Source: Megalonaias nervosa (taxonomy: Eukaryota > Mollusca > Bivalvia > Unionida > Unionidae). From it: a DNA stretch of 64,000 bases. Shown in pieces: positions 36,560 to 49,299 of this stretch (positions are counted from its first letter, which is position 1; each line of letters opens with the position of its first letter). The stretch is from assembly GCA_016617855.1 (NCBI GenBank), contig JAECUM010003714.1, positions 35,536 to 99,535 on the forward strand, written 5' to 3'. A model generated the notes under the pieces. That model saw only the letters and a program-made list of their open reading frames with translations. It was not told the origin of the DNA and made no database searches. A program made the position numbers and the translations under genes.

Positions 36560-37560
36560 TGATTTCAGTGCAAGTAATAGCAAATGTTCTGCTCATCCTT
36601 GATCAAACCAGAGTCAATATGGAAATTTTAAGTTTACTGCAAACTTTGGAGCTCCATAATGAAAATGTATAGTGAATCTTGGCTTTTTGTATTCTCTTGA
36701 TACACATCAGTGGTTCCTTACCTTTTTTGGCCACCACCCTAAAAAATATTTTTTCTTCCATATTTGTATACGTTTTGCTACCCTCAAGAAAACAGTCCTG
36801 GCAACTCTCCAGAATGTCCTTGCAACCTTGATTTGGGTCTCAACCTGAGGGTTGGGAACCACTGGTATACATGATCACATTTGCAAATGAGTAGGATAAC
36901 CCACTGATTAATGTTAGATACTGTAATTATGTTAACTTTAACAGTTGGTCAATTTAAGTGGACTGATACATGATTGTGACCACTGGCACTTAAACTGGCA
37001 GGATTTGCATACCTTTTGATTTTCATTATTCTATCCCCTTTACTTGACATAATGTGATAATACAAAGCATGTCTACTTTTAATGATTGTAAAACTGCTAC
37101 CAACATTTCCATAAGTCGCAAAAATCAAATCACATTTGATACCTAATTAGGTTCTCACAGAAGGTATCACCATGATGGTTAACCACATTTATGATGACTA
37201 CACTGAAACCAAATGAAAAGATAAAACTGAAACATAAATTTTACATTATAAGACTAATTTAATTTGATATTTGTTCACTAAGGTATTATCACCAGTTGCA
37301 ATTACTGATGTTTTAATTGATCAATATTTTGTGGTATATTCTTATTTACAGTGTACAGGGAATTTATTTTATTGAAAATTGAACAAAATATAATACTTAT
37401 TAAAAGTATTATTTCATGATTATTTAAAGGCTCTAATGTCAATGATAGGAAGATTTCAACTTACCAATTTTAGTAGTGATCTTATGTTCAGCAAACAGGA
37501 CCTATCTTTTGGATAATTTTTATAAGCAGGTTTGTGAGATATTCTGGCATGCTGAAATGA
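36560..37560 (+). repeat. Dispersed repeat family D, copy 2
   Basis: Aligns in order with 2310-2740 and 4024-4440. It lacks the TA-flanked element of copy 1 but carries its own hAT-type MITE at 36708-36864. Confidence 0.6.
36708..36864. mobile_element. hAT-type MITE, 157 bp
   Basis: The left end CAGTGGTTCCTTACC and inverted right end CAGTGGTTCCCAACC are hAT TIRs. Flanks ATACACAT and GTATACAT match at 6 of 8 positions. The homologous site in family D copy 1 (near 2436) is uninterrupted. Confidence 0.78.
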
Positions 37561-37905
37561 GAGAGCAGGGTATTTTGATTTAAAATTATGCCAACCTACC
37601 ATCAAATATGCAACTGTTTTCAAACACAAAAATATCCATTAAAACAGCATTAGGTCAAACAAAGTGTTCGTCAGAATTTGACCAAACTTTGACAGAAAGC
37701 ATCCTGGCATTGCCTATCAACATTGGATAAATGAGGCTAATGTGCCATAAAATATTGACCAAGACACACTAAATAGAAAAATCTTCTTTTCATAAATTTA
37801 TTCAGATAGCATCCTTCTGACATAGACTTCATGGCCCTTGTCGCAGATGTCAAGGGAAGTGAGCAATCCCAGGCCAAATCAGGCATTTTGCATTTTTTTC
37901 TTCAG

Positions 37906-38065
37906 TTCTGTGGAAATGACCCAGAAACCTTTCTGAAGGCAGCCAAGTTAGCTGAAGATCACTGTGATGCAATTGATATCAACCTTGGCTGTCCTCAGTC
38001 TATTGCCAAAAAGGGACATTATGGGGCATTTTTGGAAGATGAATGGGGCCTTATTACAAGGATAA
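37906..38065 (+). CDS. DUS1L: DUS1L coding exon 2 (catalytic Cys motif)
   Basis: Residues 78-130, starting [10 protein letters not shown] and containing [20 protein letters not shown], then [10 protein letters not shown]. The Cys of the GCP motif is the proton donor in the Dus family, and the region matches the family signature. The acceptor is a long T-rich tract ending TTCAG. The exon ends ATA A before GTAAGT, and the split codon completes to Ile with the next exon. A TA microsatellite begins about 20 bp inside the following intron. The intron before it is 2.8 kb. Confidence 0.95.
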
Positions 38066-38084
38066 GTAAGTTTCATTCAAATGA

Positions 38085-38087
<3 letters not shown>

Positions 38088-38139
<52 letters not shown>
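38088..38139. repeat. (TA)n microsatellite next to a DUS1L splice donor
   Basis: About 26 TA dinucleotides starting about 22 bp after the exon 2 donor. Confidence 0.99.
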
Positions 38140-38141
<2 letters not shown>

Positions 38142-38739
38142 ATTTTTTATATACCTTCATCCATTTTGTATGTCTCTGTTAGTTTGATACCATTCTTCAT
38201 TATATATACATGACCAAAATGACAGACACACTTTTGACCAGACAGATTGGTTACACATTTGTTGCCTGTGAGGCACATGTGAGACATAGGTGTCACTTCA
38301 CCCATGGCATCGTTGTTAGTATAACCAAATAATTTTGGCATTGAGTTCATTTTCTCTGAAACTGCTATATAAAACTTGATATACATATTCACTGTAATGG
38401 ATGCTGCTTGTCACAGGCAAAAGGAGGTCAGCATGTTAAACTTTGTGTGTGTGTCTGTGTGTTTGTGTGTACTTATTTAAATTTCACTTACATATTTTGA
38501 TAAGCATTTTTCTAACCATTTTCTTCAGTGTAACATACAACATTTGAGCGTATAGTTATGTGGCCTTGTCTATGAATCAATTATGCTGAGTGCTGCATCA
38601 TTACATCAGTAGTAACACCTTTATTTGTGCTTGAATATATTGTCTGATCACATTAACGTTAGAAAGTAAACTCGACTACTTCTTGAATCCAGTCTTCCTA
38701 GAAAGATGAAAAATCTTGTTTCCAATCTGTATCATATAC

Positions 38740-38761
38740 TATATATATATATATATATATA
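38740..38761. repeat. (AT)n microsatellite
   Basis: Short AT run in DUS1L intron 2. Confidence 0.95.
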
Positions 38762-39199
38762 AAGGGAATAAACTTCTTGAGCTTTCCTCACCTTGCCACT
38801 GCTAGCTGGTCTCCCATATACTACATTATTCTGTTCATGTTTTCACTTTGATATCATCAACATCACATCACATTACATCTCATTACCCTTCAGTTTTCAT
38901 CATTAACTCTATCTATCTTCCTGGAAAGTCAGAATATTGATAAGTAAGGTTGCTTCAGGGCCTTGGTATCTTTAAATTTTTCGTTTTGATGGGTACTTTG
39001 TAGTTTTCAAAGTATGTCTCCGATCTTGTAGTTGCATACAGCATTGTTGATACTCACTGTTTTGTACATTTTTCTTGTGGACACGGCTTTCATTTATACT
39101 TTGTTTTAATTATGAGTGCAGTTATTGAAATAGTTTGTACTTTCAGGTTCTGATTTACTATCATTTCCATTTATTTTGTCATTTTTCATTGTTGTTTTA

Positions 39200-41060
39200 G
39201 ATGTACAGTGGTCACTCAGTGTTTGAAGTACACAGAATCTAAGGTCTTTGAGGACAGATCAGATGAATCTCATCTGTGCCAAGTGTACACCATCTTCCTT
39301 GCAGTGTTTGTACAACATGATCAGAGGGGAGACATATTGTGCAAGGGTCTGATGAGAGGGAAGAGACTGGGGAACTCCAGATTTTACAGCAAACAGTGTA
39401 TGACTGATACATCCATGCTCCTCCCTACCCAAGTTGCTGCTCAAGTTGCAGATGGGATAACTTGTTTAGAGATGACAATGCAGTCACTGCTTTGGAGGTG
39501 TTTGTAACTCACATTTCATAACGTCTTGATTACATGAGATTTTGCTCCCACATTTTGGCTGCCAAGAGTAAGTTTCCTTGCATGTCCAAGGATGGGCAGC
39601 AGACCATTTTAGTCCAGGTGCATGGGGTTTGATGTCAACCTGACATATTTGTATTTCCAACCATCTTTTGCCATCCACTTCAGTTTTAGTTGCCAACCAG
39701 CCACCCATCTGTTTATAACCAGAGGTCAGTCAGATTGACAAGCTATGCCACAAACCAGCAAACCACAAACTTGTATATAGTATGTTATGGGAATGCATAA
39801 AACATGCCTGTCTGCAATGCCATTTTGCTGGCAGTCCAGTCTCCCCCTAGATGAGTCACAAATCAGCTGCTCCAATCTTATAGGGCATATTAGGGAGACC
39901 CATACAACTGGTCCATCCAAATGGTTGCCCAGCTAGCTGCTCCAGCATTACAAACTGTGCCAACAATCCAAGCTTACATGGCATGTTATAGCGACCCATA
40001 CCACTGGTCTGTCGTGTGGAATTTTATCATATCACTGCCCAACCACCCATCCAGCTGCCCACATGTCCAACCATTCCATTGACACAAACCCATCTGCAAG
40101 TTCAGTTGTTGGGTCTGATATTGATGGCATATTCTGTAGCCAAATAAGCCATTTGATAAATATCACTTCTTCCATTCTCCTGGGTATAATATACTTGGAC
40201 ATGGAAGTCGTTCCAGAGGAGGATGCCCATCCCCTCAGGTGAGTGCAGTGAAAACCTTGGCTTCCTCCATTCCAATAACGGAAAGGACAGAGCCTATTTT
40301 TAGACACTTTTTAATGATGATGAGGACAAATCCTTCCATTGTCTGCAACAGTTAGTGAAGATTAAGGAGACTGATCATCTATCAGACAAAATCCAAGACT
40401 CAGAAAACCCCAAGATCTTCTTAGAAAACGATTTGCCAGTGTCCTTCTCCTCCCACTGGTTCTGTACCCACTGGGATACTTATCACACAGAGGTTCTTAG
40501 TGTGGATAAGATGAGACCTTGTGGTTGCTGAATAGGACCATTAGCATTCTGTAAGTTTCTTTGTTTCACATTCCTGTTTGGACTCCAACAGAGCCACATG
40601 TTTTCATGAAAACCACCAATTATGTTATTACCATTTCAGATTGACCTTAGCAAGAGCTTTGGTTGGTCATACCTGGATGACATTCTGCTGGCAAGTTGGT
40701 CAGTTCATTTATAGTCAGGGATACAAACAGCCTTCTCTTACTTCTCTCTCAGCTGGATTTTTTAGTGAGCATGTAGAAATCCAAATTCTACCTTCTGAAT
40801 TTTGTCTATCTTGGTCTGGATTTGTTGTTTCATCTTAACCTTGTATGGCACAGTTATCAAGCTCTGAGTTGATCTCCAACAATGAGTGGATTTCTGTGAC
40901 CAAGTTTTTGTAACTCTTAAGTTTACTCAGTGTAATTGCAGACCTGCTCCACCTTGACATACTTTTCAAACTTATACTGCATGTGGCCCATTTGTTGCTG
41001 TGGTACCCTTTTCCTGTTGACTTTTCTAATGACCCATTTCTGATGGGAGAGATATTGGGG
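39200..41060 (+). mobile_element. DIRS-type element remnant 1a
   Basis: A plus-strand relic with gag-like proline- and cysteine-bearing sequence (39200-40550), then an RT C-terminal piece at about 40636-40850 that spells FQIDLSKSFGWSYLDDILLA and, after shifts, LSILVWICCFIL. A connection segment (VTKFL.LLSLLSVIADLLHL) follows. It has many stops. The YLDD box with this context is DIRS-like. It lies just upstream of remnant 1b, which has its own RT, so the two are separate copies or a rearranged pair. Confidence 0.55.
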
Positions 41061-41446
41061 TAAACAAGCTACTTGATTTAGTGGTAGATATACCAAGGAA
41101 AATCATGGTGATGTCCAACATGTTTCAGCAACCCCAACCTCACATTTTCCATCTCTGCTAGTAAAGGAGAAGTTATCCCTATCACTATCTATAGGACACA
41201 AACCTGAAAAACCATCCGATCAAAGCTCCATCTATCGAAAGCCACAGTTCTTGTAAACTAAAATGGATAAAACACAGAGAGGGTCATATTGTTAGATCCA
41301 TCATTTCTCCTCCCTACAGCCTCCACCTCTCAAATAATCACATTATCTCTTCTCTGCCATTCCCAAAGATCCTGGAACAAGGAAGGCTCCAATTCTTTGC
41401 TGCTGAATGGGACAAGATTTGTCATGACTATCCTTAGACTCAACAA

Positions 41447-41902
41447 GTGACTTTCAACACTTCCTCCTCTGTCCAGAACATCGTCAAATGTCCAAATGGA
41501 CCCATTCAAAGCTACCACCTTGCAGTAAGAAATAAACAATCATCTCCAGAAAAGGGTGGTAGAACTCATTCAAAAACAAATTCTTTGGGGTTTTATTCCA
41601 GACTTTTCCTGGTATCAAAGGCAAACAGCACTCTGCATTGTGTCATCCACCTAAGCAACCTCATTCAATTCATTAAGATTCCTTGGTTCTTGATTGAAAC
41701 ACCATGGCACATTTTGAATGTTGTCCAAGAGGGAGACTTCACAATCTGTGTGGACTTAAAAGATGCGTATCTTCATGTCCCTATTCACAAGGCTTCCAGG
41801 AAGTTCTTGCAGTTTGACTACAGTGACATCATATACCAATTCAGAGCACTCCCATTTAGACTCAACATCAGTCCCTGGGTTTTAACTTATCTGATGGACT
41901 GA
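41447..41902 (+). pseudogene. DIRS reverse transcriptase fragment
   Basis: A 151-codon frame containing FTICVDLKDAYLHVPIHKAS, RKFLQFDY and YQFRALPFRLNISPWVLT. DLKDAYLHVPI and the RALPF motif are hallmarks of DIRS-type RT. The stop at 41900 comes before the YLDD box, which follows in degraded form (SYLDNILQKHQ at about 41944). The usual FGLS is altered to FRLN. Confidence 0.8.
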
Positions 41903-42416
41903 GTAATTTTGCATATCTGGACCATTCCTATTGTGGCAGCAGCAAGTTACCTGGACAACATCCTGCAAAAACATCAGGTGAGTTATATCTTAGAAAATGA
42001 CATGATAATCCTTGTTATACTCCTTACCAATCTGGGGTTCCTGTTAAACAAGGACAAATCTGACCTAGAACCATTTCAATAGTATGGTCACCTTGGTATG
42101 GAGTTCAATACACAGGCAAAGTATATCGCCCTAAGGAGCCTGCATTGAAAATCCGAACCATGGTGGCTTCTTCACTTTTGAGGAATGCCCTTACCACATG
42201 GATATTTCTTCGCAAATTAGGCTTGCTCAACATAGCAGCAGACCTCGTCATCCTAGGTAGCCTTTATATGTACCCATTGTTTGTCCCAAAGGAGGCCATA
42301 AGTTTGCTGACTGGACTAACCCCTCTCCATCTGTGCACAAATGAGGTACCATCTATAGAATTTGGGCAGAGTAACTTGGCTTAAAGTGGGTATACCTCGG
42401 CAAGTATAACTGACAT

Positions 42417-43450
42417 ATCACAGTCTGTATGATTCAAGTACAGAAGGTTGGGGAGCACACATACTACCATCTTTCTGTGAATCCAGTGGAGCATGGTCTC
42501 CGCATGAACTGCATCTGCATATCAATATTCTAAAGATTAAGGCCATTTTGAAAGCATTTCAGTAGTAGCAGGAATATTCAAATGGAAAGGGAGTCTTGAT
42601 TCTGTCTGACAACTCAAGGCGGAACCAGGTCCCCAGACCTTTGCTTCCTGGCATGGGACTAAAGTGATGTCATAATAAACAGATACATGTACAGATAAAC
42701 ATATTCTGGGACAACTAAACATACTTGTTAATTCTTTGTCCTGGAACAGTCAACTAATACAGATGAATTGGTCTCTCCATCCCTTGGTTTTCACTCAGAT
42801 ATGTGCCTGATGTGACTGTTGGTGGACCAGTTAGTGACCAGTTGGAATACCAAACTCCCAACCTTTATCTCCAGTCCTGGATCCAAAAGCCTGGGCAGTC
42901 GGTGATCTATTAATAGATTGGAGCAGCCTGGATGATTACACCTGCCCTCCAACACCTCAGATTCCTGAGGTGATACAGAAAGCAAGAGAATCGGTGTGTT
43001 GACACATCCTCATTGCACTACTTATCTGGGAGAAGTCATGGATCAATTACCTCATCAATCTCGTAATGGAAACTCTCTGCAAAATTGGGATTTTCACTCA
43101 TCTACTCAAACAACCATGAAGGCAGTTGTTTCTTCCCTACCCAGAGCTACTGAACCTGCACGTCCGGACATATTAAACAGGCCCTCAGAAATAAAGAGCT
43201 CTCACAACCAGTTGTGGAGAGAATTGCTCAAGCATGAAGGTCCTCCACTCTGAAAACATATGAAAGCAAATGGCAGATAACACATCATACCTCTCCTGGC
43301 ATCTATTCCACAAATAGCTAATTTCCTCTTATTCTTCGAAGAGAGAAAGTTAGCACCAAGTACGATAAAAGGTTACTGCACCATGATTGCTGACACCTTT
43401 TGTCATTGCGGAAGAGAGGATTTCGGATAAAACAAAGACTCATCCAACTT
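42417..43450 (+). pseudogene. DIRS RNase H, linker and tyrosine recombinase remnants
   Basis: The RNase H piece reads YDSSTEGWGAHI and WSPHELHLHINILKIKAILK (aspartate and HIN-ELKA-like motifs). The linker is a degraded WNTKLPTFIS. Recombinase N-terminal sequence is visible as FLLFFEERKLAPSTIKGYCT near 43320-43380. Several stops. Confidence 0.65.
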
Positions 43451-44869
43451 CGACTATACATGTGCAAAAATTGACTTTGGCTTGATTTGCAGGTGGAAAT
43501 TTTTTTCCCAATTTGAAGTCCCCTCTAGTTGGGTTATCTATAAACTCTCTCATACCTTAGGGGACTGTAGATGGTATTTCCCTCCACCTCTTAACTATTC
43601 TAAGGTATTGTGATTGGGTAACATAGTTAAAGAAGCTGCCACTTTTTCCTACTAGTACATGTTTATTCAATAATACTTAGCCATTCATAATACACATACA
43701 CCCTCCCAGCTTCCCCACAGTTACATCCATACAGAGCATGCCTTTTGCTCCATTAGCAGCTGAGATTTTCACAGGTTTTGCTGCTAATCCAAATACCATT
43801 GGGAGATCACTCGGCCTAACCACCAACTAGGTGGGTAGATGACCTTTAGCTTCTTTTAGCTAAAAGTGTTATCTGGGAGGGCTGGATTTGCGAGGTAGTA
43901 TTAGTTATCCTAATGTATTATGATTGGGCAAATATTCTCGAAGAAACATATTTTACTAGCAACAATTTGTTTTTATTTTTTCACATATGCCACTGGACAA
44001 GTAAAAATAAACTGATTGTCCAACTACCAAATAAATTTTTCCCAGAAAAAGTACTTTTTAGTATATAATAATTTTTATTTCATTCAGTATAAACACAATT
44101 ATACTCACATTGCCCTTATATTTACAAATATTTCAAGGTTTTATCTAGGAGGCATGATTGCAGTTGGATATGTTGAATAAAGGGAAATTGTTTAGCTGGA
44201 GTAAAGAAGAGTGTTACTATATGTGTGATTTTGTCCTTAATAGTATGTAAAATAAAGGTACTAAGGGTCTGGATGCTGAGTAACTGACTAGGGAGAAAAG
44301 AGCTGGGTTGGTGAAAAGGGAATTTGGATTAGTGATGGGAAGAGTAGGTGTTGTATTGGTGAGCCACTGAAGTTGCGTAGATAAAATTGCTTTTAGTCTC
44401 AAAAAGGAGTCCATTCCAAAGAGAAGCTAATTGCTATGGCATGTCATAGACTTCAGCTGTACAAGTAAAGCTCTCCGAAGATTTTCTTACTGTTTTATCA
44501 GAGACTTATTTATTTCAAAGCTCTCGATTCCAGTTTATAGAAAACCCAAGACTGAGTCTAGAAGCAGAAACTGGAAGTCCCCATTTTAGAAAGATCTAAC
44601 AAGACCAGGATAAATTTATTGCAGGTGGGACTTTCAGTACAAGAGCTTGCAAAACAAGAGTAACCTCCTCTATATTTACTTATTGCACCTGCATTAATAT
44701 CGCATGTTTGTCGTTGTTTCAGGGTGTCCCAGGCAGTTTTATTGCTGGTTGATACTGTCAATAAAACAGTTGCACAGGACTTGCAGAGATAGCTACATTT
44801 ACATACGGTCTCTTTGCCATTGATTCATAGAATCATGTCAGAATTATTGCCATGTTTCTTGTTTTGTAG

Positions 44870-44982
44870 TAACTCTCTGCCATAAGGAGTTGAAGGTTCC
44901 TATAACAGCAAAAATTCGGGTGTTTGAGAGTATAGAGAAGACAGTTCAGTATGCTAAAATGCTAGAAAAGGCAGGTTGTCAG
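44870..44982 (+). CDS. DUS1L: DUS1L coding exon 3
   Basis: Residues 131-168, including [19 protein letters not shown] and [11 protein letters not shown]. This is the barrel strand carrying the conserved K-I-R and the following helix, and it aligns closely with human VPVTCKIRVF and [11 protein letters not shown]. The acceptor is TTTTGTAG and the donor is CAG|GTAAAT in phase 0. The 6.8 kb intron before it is filled by DIRS-type element remains. The exon is short, and the ORF around it is not open beyond the splice sites. Confidence 0.94.
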
Positions 44983-45544
44983 GTAAATATAAACTAGTCA
45001 TGTAACTATTTGTCCATCTAATATATAACCTGATCGCTTAAACATTAGAAAATAAAGCCTCTGAAACCATCCTTCCTGAAGTGATGAAAAAATGTGTTAC
45101 CATCATGTAGATTAAGGGAAATAACTCTTAAAAATGACCTCCCCTTACCCCATCTAGGTCGTCTCCTGTATACTGGTATGTTTACCAGTTCAGACTGTTG
45201 CTTGAGAATGTCAACAACACTTTGATGTTCCTCCTGACAGAATTGGAAATTATCAAATTTTTCAAGCCATGGTTGCACAGATGTTTGAGATTTAGACAGT
45301 AAATGTCATTTGTGTAAACAGTTTTTTTTAGGATAATTTTGGGGTAAATTTATTCACATTTAGCATGTGCTAATGAACTTGCATTTTGACTCATAAGTTA
45401 AGCATTTTTGCTTTGTTCACCTGTGTTTGTTTGTTCAGCTGAATATTAGGCAGTGATTTATTCATTCATCTATCTTCTAGGTGTTTTCAATTTTTGAGTT
45501 TCACCTGGTTTGTGGAATATTTTTTGCAGTTTGAGTCTTTTATT

Positions 45545-48500
45545 CTATTGTTTCAGGTGAGAAAAGAAGTAAGAATGCAAGCTTTTAAGCATTTAAAAGT
45601 TGCTACAGGACATCCATGCATGAAATGGTCTTCATCAAATCCATGCAGTATTTGCAATACATGGTCTGAAGGAATTTGGTCCATTGTGTTGTGGAAACAA
45701 CTTCAGAACAGGGAGAAAAGGTCATGGTCCAAGTCTTTGGATGCAGAAGTATTGAGCCTGCATCCTCATGGTGAGCATCATGGGGGATCCCGTGATTGCA
45801 TCCCCACCTTCAGTGAAAATTCCCTATACATTTGCCATTTGGCATACACAAGGGAAAGTATTCCCTCCATTTGACAACCAATGGGTATAAATCCCCCCAC
45901 ACGTCCATACGTAGCCTCTGTACCTGTAAGATGAATTGCATGAGGTTACAGGTTTATCTTGCTGGCCTTTACCATGTCCAAGACATCTTGCACTGTTCTT
46001 CACTTAAACCATGTGACACAGCATCTCTGCAATCCTGGTGTTTCAGGTTACCTCTCCTGTTTGTGATGTTTGTAGAGCTTGGGAAGCAGATAGCACAGGA
46101 GTTACCTGTTCAGCTCTCTTTTCCCATCCCTTCCTCATTTTGGCCAAATGTGGCACAGCACCAGAGAAAGGATGATCATCAGCAAAAGGACAAAAGAAAC
46201 AACAGTCCATTTGCAGCAAATTTCAGCAAACCAAAGGCCTTCAGTGTTACAGGCAAACATAGATTCTCCTCTTGCTTGCCTCCTTTATAGATTTGAGCTG
46301 CCTTAGTCAATTTATTGCCACTCCAAAGTTCACAGTGGAGATGACAGAGTTGATTATGGAACAAATATGTAGTCAGTCTCAATATGATCAACTTGTATTT
46401 TCATATCCAGATACACCTGGTATCTTGTAAACTTCTTATATTACCAAGGGGTTGTACCAATTTGGTAAATTTGGTTCTGATTCAGGACATGAACCACCTC
46501 CTTGCCCTTCTTTTGCAGTTTAGATTTTATAGTGAACAGACACGTCAGGTCATATCCCATCTTAGCATTTCATTGATATAGGTATTAGGAATTCCTAACT
46601 CATACCAGCCTATAGTGACTTCTGCCCTTGTGCATTGATCAAGTTGTTGATGTCTATCTGTGTGCTTTTTTAGGAAGTTTCTTCAACTTCTTAGCCTTCG
46701 TAATGCAGTGTCAGTCTTGCTTTGTCTAGGCTGCATCTACATGTGCCCTTTCAGATGGTACTGATGGCACAGTAGGACTCTCACTCTGGTCACTTAGATC
46801 ATCAGATGATGATCTCAATTGAAATCTGCCACTTCCCATGCCAGTTGTTGGAATACCCCATGAATCTCCCCAATTGGAAGTTACAATCTGCACAAATGCC
46901 AGTTTGTGATATTGGAGGGTTCCAGTTCCTGCCATGTTTCATGACAGTCTGGGGCATGTCAATGCAACCTCTTGGGGATGAAGACCATTCTTTTCACATT
47001 CCATGTTTGGAAAGATCAGATACATGTGAAGACAAAGCCAGATTTGGGGAGTAGTTCTATTTTTCTTTCCAATGGGTCAAATCCTAGATCAGCAATTTAC
47101 TTGATCTCATGATAGACCTTTTCATTCAAACAGTCTCCTTCTTCATGCATAGGTCTTATCAGAGGAGCCTTGAATTAAAAGAAATTTTCAGCATATCATT
47201 TGTGGAGAGGAACTCCACAGCTAGAAAGCCTTCCACTTTGAAGTCATTTGAGGAATAGTGGTACAAATTTATTGATGGGTGTAACTTTCATGTCACCCCT
47301 CTTCAAGCTTTGATTCCTCAGTTGGGTAACTACCTTTTCCCCTTGAGAAGAAGAAGTTAGTCTCGGTCACCATCAAAGGGTATTGCTCCATGATTTCTGA
47401 CATTTTCAGACATCAAAGGAGATGAAATATTGCTTACAGCAAAGATCTATCCAGTCTGTTGTCCAATTTTGGCCTGTCCATGTCCCTCTTAAACACCTTG
47501 TTTCCCAAGTGGAACCTTTTCTGGGTCTTGATGTGGCTCAAATTAACCAAAGTCTGAGGACTGCCTTTGGCTTCACTGAAGCTACTGTATTATTATACTT
47601 GTTTCCTGATAGCTCTAGCTTCAGCATACAGGGTGAATGAACAGCATGCCTAGCCCTATGGACCTGAATTGCTTCTAGTTCTGATTGGACAGTTTGTTCA
47701 GTATGATTACTTTGTCTCCAAGAATCGTTTGCAGTTAGAAAATAATCAATTCATGCAAAACTGCATGATCTGGTTTGGAATTTTATCTGAGGCACATGGA
47801 GGGGCGCAACCCAAAAAAATGGCTCATTTGGTCCATTAAGGCAGAAAAGCAGGACATAATAACCTCTCAAGCAGTAGTGGATTACTTGATCAGCATATTC
47901 TGAGTTCTCTTAGGATCAGGAATGCATCATGAAGATATCAGCTCACAAACTTCTAACAATTGTAGTGTGGTTGAGTCAGTCGGCTGGAATGTTGACTTTC
48001 TACGGTTTCCATTTACGTGATATGGCATCACAAAGATGAGAGTTGATACTCGTGGGGTCTCTAGTGGCTGCCAAGATAGTCAACAAGCCCAGTTCATGAA
48101 AGCATAACTTCCAATACAGGCATGAGATTTATAATTTTTCTAGATTTACACAGGAAACAATTTTTGGTAAAGCAGTACACTTCTACCAACCTATTGAAGC
48201 TGGCTTTCACAATAATTGAATTCATGTTTTTCCATTTGTGTTGCCTTCATTTTAGGAGAAAAGTTCATCCATTATTGAGGACAAAGACATGTTGTCCCAT
48301 AAAGGGTGACTGTGGTAGAGGTTGGATGCTGATGCATTTCCTCCCACATTTACCTTTTCTCCTGATGATGTGATCGGATATGACAGAGAAAGAACAGTTG
48401 TTAATAAATTGTTTCAGCAATAATCCTTACCTGTTAATAAGCAGCCCTTCCACCCTTCTCCACAAGTGTTACAATTGTTAGCATCCTTGTTGATGGTTTT

Positions 48501-48560
48501 GCTCAAGTGTAAACTGGTAAACATCTTGTTATATGTGTGGCCATCTAGTGGGGCCCAGAG
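45545..48560 (+). mobile_element. DIRS-type element, copy 2, with RT deleted
   Basis: Gag-like frame at 45546-46290 (with CNTWSEG and a Lys/Gln-rich tail), then an RNase H scrap (SPQLEVTICTNASL near 46870), then tyrosine recombinase sequence from 47150 to 48110, ending FYGFHLRDMASQR and VGSLVAAKIVNKP, a recognisable DIRS recombinase C-terminus. No RT motifs are seen between gag and RNase H. Its 3' end does not carry the terminal blocks of copies 1b and 3. It lies in DUS1L intron 3. Confidence 0.65.
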
Positions 48561-48580
48561 GAGGTAATAATAAAGCCACT

Positions 48581-48597
48581 CCATATATATATATATA
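48581..48597. repeat. (AT)n microsatellite
   Basis: Short AT run. Confidence 0.9.
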
Positions 48598-48800
48598 GAT
48601 GGGGGATGGAGGTTTGATTCAGGTGGTAAAGTTTATTTCCTGGAGACTCATAAAGCAGTTTTTCAGTGTGTCCAAGGCAGCAGACTGTGTAGTTATTGTA
48701 AACAGTATTGAAATTATATTGCCTGTATTGTAGTTTACTTGGTAACGTAAACCTATGAGAGCATGTTTAGAATAAATTAAGGCCACTTGGTTTATTTCAG

Positions 48801-48883
48801 TTACTGACAGTTCATGGAAGGCGAAAGGAACAGAAAGGCAAGCTGACCTGTTTAGCTAGCTGGGAACATATCAAGGCTGTCAA
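48801..48883 (+). CDS. DUS1L: DUS1L coding exon 4
   Basis: Residues 169-195 plus two bases. [15 protein letters not shown] is the conserved HGR motif near the FMN phosphate, followed by [10 protein letters not shown]. The acceptor is TTTATTTCAG and the donor GTAAGC follows GTC AA. The junction with exon 5 restores AAG (Lys). The 3.8 kb intron before it contains DIRS copy 2. Confidence 0.93.
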
Positions 48884-49299
48884 GTAAGCATAATCACATT
48901 TCATTCAATAATGAGATGTATTACATTCTTACAAAAACTTTGTGTATTTGACTTCATTGTTTACTGTTATGTTACAAACTTTAGACACTTTTCGGAAATG
49001 CTTAATCACATGTATTTGGATGCAGATTTTTTTAATCTGGGATGCAGAAAATCACACAGGAGTCTTCTGTATGTAAGCAATGGCTAGGTGGCAAATTCAA
49101 AGGCTTGCCGGTCCTGTTTCAACCATCTGCCGAGTGGGAAAATATGTTGATCTATAAATCATTTAGATGTGCTGATATTTGCAGTAACTGAAAGGCCCCT
49201 AGATGTACATGTTGTCATTATAAGAGTTGTTACAAGTCTATGCTCTTAAAATAAGTGACAGAAAAGAGCAAAAGACAACAAGCTTTTATTAAATTTAAC

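Larger units (their letters stand above)
41250..44000 (+). mobile_element. DIRS-type tyrosine-recombinase retroelement, remnant 1b
   Basis: Domain order RT (41447-41960), RNase H (42417-42560) and tyrosine recombinase (about 43000-43450), then a non-coding end with two blocks of the 'YATTRTGATTGGGYAA' type about 300 bp apart (43600 and 43915). This order and terminal arrangement fit DIRS elements rather than LTR retrotransposons. Stops and frameshifts in every domain show it is inactive. It lies in DUS1L intron 2, same strand as the gene. Confidence 0.75.

Noticed and set aside
40032..40307. Minus-strand 91-codon ORF inside DIRS remnant 1a
   Set aside because: Antisense shadow of the gag-like plus-strand sequence.
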